Assembly: GCA_964613675.1 (NCBI GenBank)
Contig: CAZTIH010000049.1
Span: 1-16,714, forward strand
Source: DAIUCA01 sp964613675
GTDB lineage: Bacteria > Pseudomonadota > Gammaproteobacteria > Competibacterales > Competibacteraceae
Length of the DNA: 16,714 bases
Reading direction: 5' to 3'
Shown here: positions 14,701 through 16,714 of the stretch, piece after piece
Layout: each line of letters begins with the position of its first letter
Position numbering within the stretch: position 1 is the stretch's first letter
Notes under the pieces: generated by a model
What the model was told of the DNA's origin: nothing
The model's database searches: none
The model's input: the letters and a program-made list of their open reading frames with translations, nothing else
Translations under genes and position numbers: made by a program

Positions 14701-16714
14701 TCGCCTAACCCTTCAATTTCCGTCGTTGAAATGGTCAACACGTGGTCCGTGCCGTCGGTCGCCGATAGATAAGCAGGCCGACAGTTCGCGCCACTTGCAT
14801 CACAGGTGTTCAGGACATCGCAAACCGAACGATCTTCCGTACAGGCCGCAATCACCGCCGTCTGTCCCACGCGGAAAATCGGGTAGGTCAACAAGGTGTC
14901 CGCACGCCCCAACACATTCGTGTAACTCGGCGACAAAATCGTGGCATGTTCGCTACGGCCCACGATGTACGGCACCGTTGGCCCGTGATCGCGAGGCGTG
15001 ATGTTGAAGGTGGGCTGCGTGCTCCGAATGCGCAAGCGGTTCTCGTCGAGAATGTCCTCAATCGCCCGAATGCCCGAATGCAGGCGATTATCCGGCCGCA
15101 CTGTCTTGGTGCCATCGAGCACTAAACGATCCCCAATGCGCGTAATTTTCGTGATGAACTCCGCCCCCTGCGCCGTGAACAAGCGGTCGCCCTCTACTGG
15201 GTCACCATTCTCGCCCGCAATCAGGAAACGCCCCGGGGAAGCGGGGTAGTCCAGCAATGGCGCGTCAATCGTGAAGAAATGAATGGGCGTGTTGGGCAAG
15301 ACGGGGTTGCCGTTTGCATCCGTCGCCAACGCACTAATCACTCGTGAATACACCCCATCTCGCGGCAAATCGGCCCCAAAACTCGACCGCCCCTCGCGAA
15401 TGGCCTGTACATACGGCCCCGTTAAAGTAATTGCAGCAACATCTCTTGGCACACCAATGACTTCAATCTGCGTTGATGCACTCAACGCTCTTCCCGTCAA
15501 CGGATCCTGCATCGACGCAATCACCGTCGCCGTGCCAGGGGTGCTCAAAGCGGTAAAAAAGTAAGTCGCTATGCCACTTTGGAAAGTGCTGGGCAACGCT
15601 GGAAACCCTTGCGGATTGCCGTCTTCATCGGTGAAAGCGCCCTCTTCATCTCCCGTGGTCGGACGGTTCAAAAAGCCTAAATTCAACCCACTCAAGGCTA
15701 ATTGCACCTCCGTACCGTTCAAAACGGGGGTATTTGTGGCCGTATCCACTGCTTGAACCGTTATTTCCGTCGTGTAAGGCCGTAAAGGACTGCCGCCCTC
15801 TTGGCTATAGTTGACCGGAATTCGACTGCGCGCTGCCGTAATTGTGAGGGTCACGCTGCTTGGCCCCGTACTTCCCGAATCCGCCCCGACAATGCGAATC
15901 GTCGAATTTTGGGTAATCGGGGCTTCGTCCACTGGCGTAAGCGTGGCTGTAAGCTGTACCTCGCCCGGTACCGAACGCGACGTAAAGTAGAATAATGCCC
16001 GTCCACCCAGCGTTAGGCTCTGCGCAGTGGATTGCCCAATCAAGCTGGAGGCTTCCGAAGAGAAGGGATCGGTGAAGCTTCCCGAACGCGGATTATTGAG
16101 AACAATATCCACGACGGTTCCATTAGGCACAGGTCTTCCTTCCCGCGTGGCCTGTACGACAATCGCCATCGTGTAAGGACGGAACAGATTGGCGGGTTCA
16201 TTGTTGGGATTGGTCGGCAAATCGACGCGTTCTGGACGAATTTCCAAAGTAGTCAACGAACCAAAGCCCGGTGCCCCCGAATCTGTACCGACTACTTCAA
16301 TGATGGTTTCTTTGATAAAGCTGCGACTTTGACTCGATGTTGAGGCCCGCAAGGTCACTAACCCAGGGCGCGACATCGAATTGAAGAAAAAGCGCGCTTG
16401 ACCGCCTTGAGTCGGGGCTGTGGCGGTGAGATTGCCCGGCGTTGTCCCGACATCGGTCGCGGCTAACACCATCCCCGAACGAAAATTATCCACCTGCAAC
16501 GAGACCTGAATCCCATCATCGACCAGTCGCCCGGCACTCCGCACGATTACATTGACGGGCATCGTGTAAGGGCTAAATAGGCTACTGGGATTGTTCGTGG
16601 GATTGACGGCGATGGTGTAGTCCTCGGGCACGATGTCGAGGGTCACATCAAGGGGATTGGTGAAACCCGCCAAACTGACCTGGGCAAAGATCACGAGCAA
16701 CCAAAAAGTCAACC
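11778..16714 (-). CDS. Large exported multi-domain Ig-like repeat protein, 5' end at window edge
   Basis: At least 1644 residues with no enzyme motif. The frame is open to the edge; the only possible start inside the window is TTG 16712, so the true start is probably outside. Residues 1-15 (TFWLLVIFAQVSLA) look like the hydrophobic core and cleavage site of a Sec signal peptide. Then: three Ig-like repeats of about 125-135 residues (21-141, 153-276, 287-420); a partly related stretch 424-490; an unassigned centre to about 757 with cysteines C624, C631, C637, C644, C679 and C724; two copies of a two-cysteine module (764-880, 888-1005); four SbsA/Big_5-type domains (1022-1131, 1138-1271, 1279-1405, 1413-1523) with the P.V.F..P.DGA...P......FS.P.D pattern; and a diverged third two-cysteine module to the end. 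There is no LPXTG, PEP-CTERM, beta-barrel or RTX tail. Only five lysines occur. Adhesin or cell-envelope scaffold is the likely class; specific function unknown. Confidence 0.9.
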   Translation of the reverse strand, partial: LTFWLLVIFAQVSLAGFTNPLDVTLDIVPEDYTIAVNPTNNPSSLFSPYTMPVNVIVRSAGRLVDDGIQVSLQVDNFRSGMVLAATDVGTTPGNLTATAPTQGGQARFFFNSMSRPGLVTLRASTSSQSRSFIKETIIEVVGTDSGAPGFGSLTTLEIRPERVDLPTNPNNEPANLFRPYTMAIVVQATREGRPVPNGTVVDIVLNNPRSGSFTDPFSSEASSLIGQSTAQSLTLGGRALFYFTSRSVPGEVQLTATLTPVDEAPITQNSTIRIVGADSGSTGPSSVTLTITAARSRIPVNYSQEGGSPLRPYTTEITVQAVDTATNTPVLNGTEVQLALSGLNLGFLNRPTTGDEEGAFTDEDGNPQGFPALPSTFQSGIATYFFTALSTPGTATVIASMQDPLTGRALSASTQIEVIGVPRDVAAITLTGPYVQAIREGRSSFGADLPRDGVYSRVISALATDANGNPVLPNTPIHFFTIDAPLLDYPASPGRFLIAGENGDPVEGDRLFTAQGAEFITKITRIGDRLVLDGTKTVRPDNRLHSGIRAIEDILDENRLRIRSTQPTFNITPRDHGPTVPYIVGRSEHATILSPSYTNVLGRADTLLTYPIFRVGQTAVIAACTEDRSVCDVLNTCDASGANCRPAYLSATDGTDHVLTISTTEIEGLGEEPTPVRVCLRDRNFVPVAQEEIRYQVGETGVAVVTINDSEDSAGILQTGPDGCVTVNISVAEQVARTPNIPIVFTTPFAANSVTVRIRAPGALSLNGTVSCDRSVVDAYLDAVRNGNTDAVPPRYVPCVFNLRVVNDLGRPVREVVVYHDVTGTVPGRVTYDPAFGNSGITNEQGEVQARVEFATGGNSTVTFRIEGSDVTFTYTLNAELPDPPALSDLTLNGTTTCDRSAVDAYLEQIAAGNVNATPPRFIRCTFSLRVIDDRRQTVSGVVIFHTITGTVPGPVTYNPAFGPFGITNAQGSNTVQVDFTVGGSSTITFNLEGGGSFSYTLDAALPVPEPGEGPPRDPSRPPSVVFTVPQDGARDIDPRAPITIGFSEPIDVNTFTLASIAIVDTTNNEIFRMSAPAVQGNAGNVFRLEHLGNGEFVLGRTYRVTISPGVRDLDGQTLTQPFVFSFTIANTDDENEPPFVEFSIPIDGDSGVSTISNIVIRFSESVDPFTMNLGSVRVFQVTGTGDAVFNMGGVVPLDGDLNRTFEIQLPTATDPISGETFTVPFAAGGTFSVVVTTAVRDIAGANLDQRDRPGSDPNSPRQYRATFTTSGSPNVARPPCLVFSIPQDGSVGVDVSAQPVIRFSKPMDPLTVNLASVSITTNVGEVFPMGGVSSAGGVNETFIVLHIPDGAFARGQTYRVRVSTSVRDQNGVSLNPNPDPILDPNCVPFRLNAAGLPFFEFTTSSAGDPNAPPQVLFTIPQDGAINVPVNASITVRFDKPMDLLTVTETSVGITEITGDINAPTYVFDAPEVNANGDTFVFSLLNDALLRPFRRYRVIVTNSVRDTLGQPLPQPYIFEFTTTQDALGPVSADRLQASDVVCSAVTRACSLRLLALNLQGREVPVLPIDSLPIPGVLISHQTVSGATPLVVYNPASGAFGLTGITGETFVILDFSSVPPRSRVVVRFSNLLPHRGETEVIFTAP
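11781..12125 (-). repeat. C-terminal diverged third copy of the two-cysteine module
   Basis: Residues 1530-1644 keep the VVYNPASGAFGLTGITGE segment (1590-1607), matching TY.PAFG..GIT.. of the two upstream copies, as well as a preceding SHQTVSG strand and a closing FSNLL...E.IFTA strand. Its cysteines, C1542 and C1549, are only seven residues apart because the CDRS...VDAYL insertion is missing. Confidence 0.6.
12144..13649 (-). repeat. Four tandem SbsA-type (Big_5-like) Ig domains
   Basis: Residues 1022-1131, 1138-1271, 1279-1405 and 1413-1523. Each begins P..VF.IP.DG....D........I.FS.P.D..T, and ends TYRV..S..VRD..G..L followed by F.FTT. This is the known SbsA/Big_5 pattern of bacterial surface and S-layer proteins. 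The second and third copies carry longer insertions than the first and fourth. Confidence 0.85.
13698..14423 (-). repeat. Tandem pair of two-cysteine modules
   Basis: Residues 764-880 and 888-1005 align along their whole length. Both start L.LNGT..CDRS.VDAYL, continue GN..A.PPR...C.F.LRV, then TGTVPG.VTY.PAFG..GIT and end in F.YTL.A.LP. Cysteine pairs C772/C799 and C898/C925 stand at the same places and could form one disulfide per module. I do not recognise the module. Confidence 0.8.
15453..16652 (-). repeat. Three tandem N-terminal Ig-like repeats in the large protein
   Basis: Protein repeats at residues 21-141, 153-276 and 287-420. Each has the pattern NP...P..LF.PYT near its start, a G..V.NGT.V strand, a G.A.F.F....PG turn and ends in I.V.G. 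The third copy contains an acidic insertion (GDEEGAFTDEDG, 354-365) that could bind calcium. The copies are diverged at DNA level and are seen as protein repeats only. The layout resembles invasin/intimin-type bacterial Ig domains. Confidence 0.75.

Overview
The window reads as a piece of a gammaproteobacterial chromosome made mostly of conserved housekeeping genes, with one large accessory gene at the right edge. Two gene-order signatures support this. The order aroK-aroB-gltB-gltD-hemE (all on the minus strand) is the one known from Pseudomonas, where pilMNOPQ precedes aroK. The thiE-hemL pair is also adjacent in Pseudomonas. No tRNA, rRNA, CRISPR array, insertion sequence or phage gene was seen. 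The genus cannot be fixed from sequence reading alone.

Left region (1-1854): a minus-strand thiE-hemL operon (thiamin phosphate synthase, then glutamate-1-semialdehyde aminotransferase, which runs off the left edge) lies head-to-head with a plus-strand rubredoxin gene. The thiE and rubredoxin start codons touch with no base between them. A small hairpin covers the convergent stop codons of rubredoxin and the next gene.

Middle region (1852-9774, minus strand): gltB-gltD (the two subunits of NADPH glutamate synthase), a small putative lipoprotein, hemE (uroporphyrinogen decarboxylase) and a class II aldolase/adducin-like protein are packed as one apparent operon. Spacings are 0 nt, 3 nt, a 16-nt overlap and 28 nt. 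Glutamate made by GltBD is the nitrogen donor of cell metabolism and, as Glu-tRNA, the start of the C5 heme pathway in which HemL and HemE act. The aldolase-like protein has lost residues that normally bind metal and catalyse, so its function is open.

A spacer of about 300 bp (9775-10078) with two hairpins separates this cluster from aroK-aroB (10079-11685), two consecutive-family shikimate enzymes whose genes overlap by 7 nt.

Right region (11778-16714): a very long gene for an exported modular protein, in the position where pilQ usually stands. It has a signal-peptide-like N-terminus, three tandem Ig-like repeats, an unassigned cysteine-containing centre, two tandem copies of a two-cysteine module, four SbsA-type (Big_5-like) Ig repeats and a diverged third copy of the two-cysteine module at its C-terminus. 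It contains only five lysines in 1644 residues and no recognisable surface anchor. A strong intrinsic terminator follows it. This protein is the most novel-looking item in the window.
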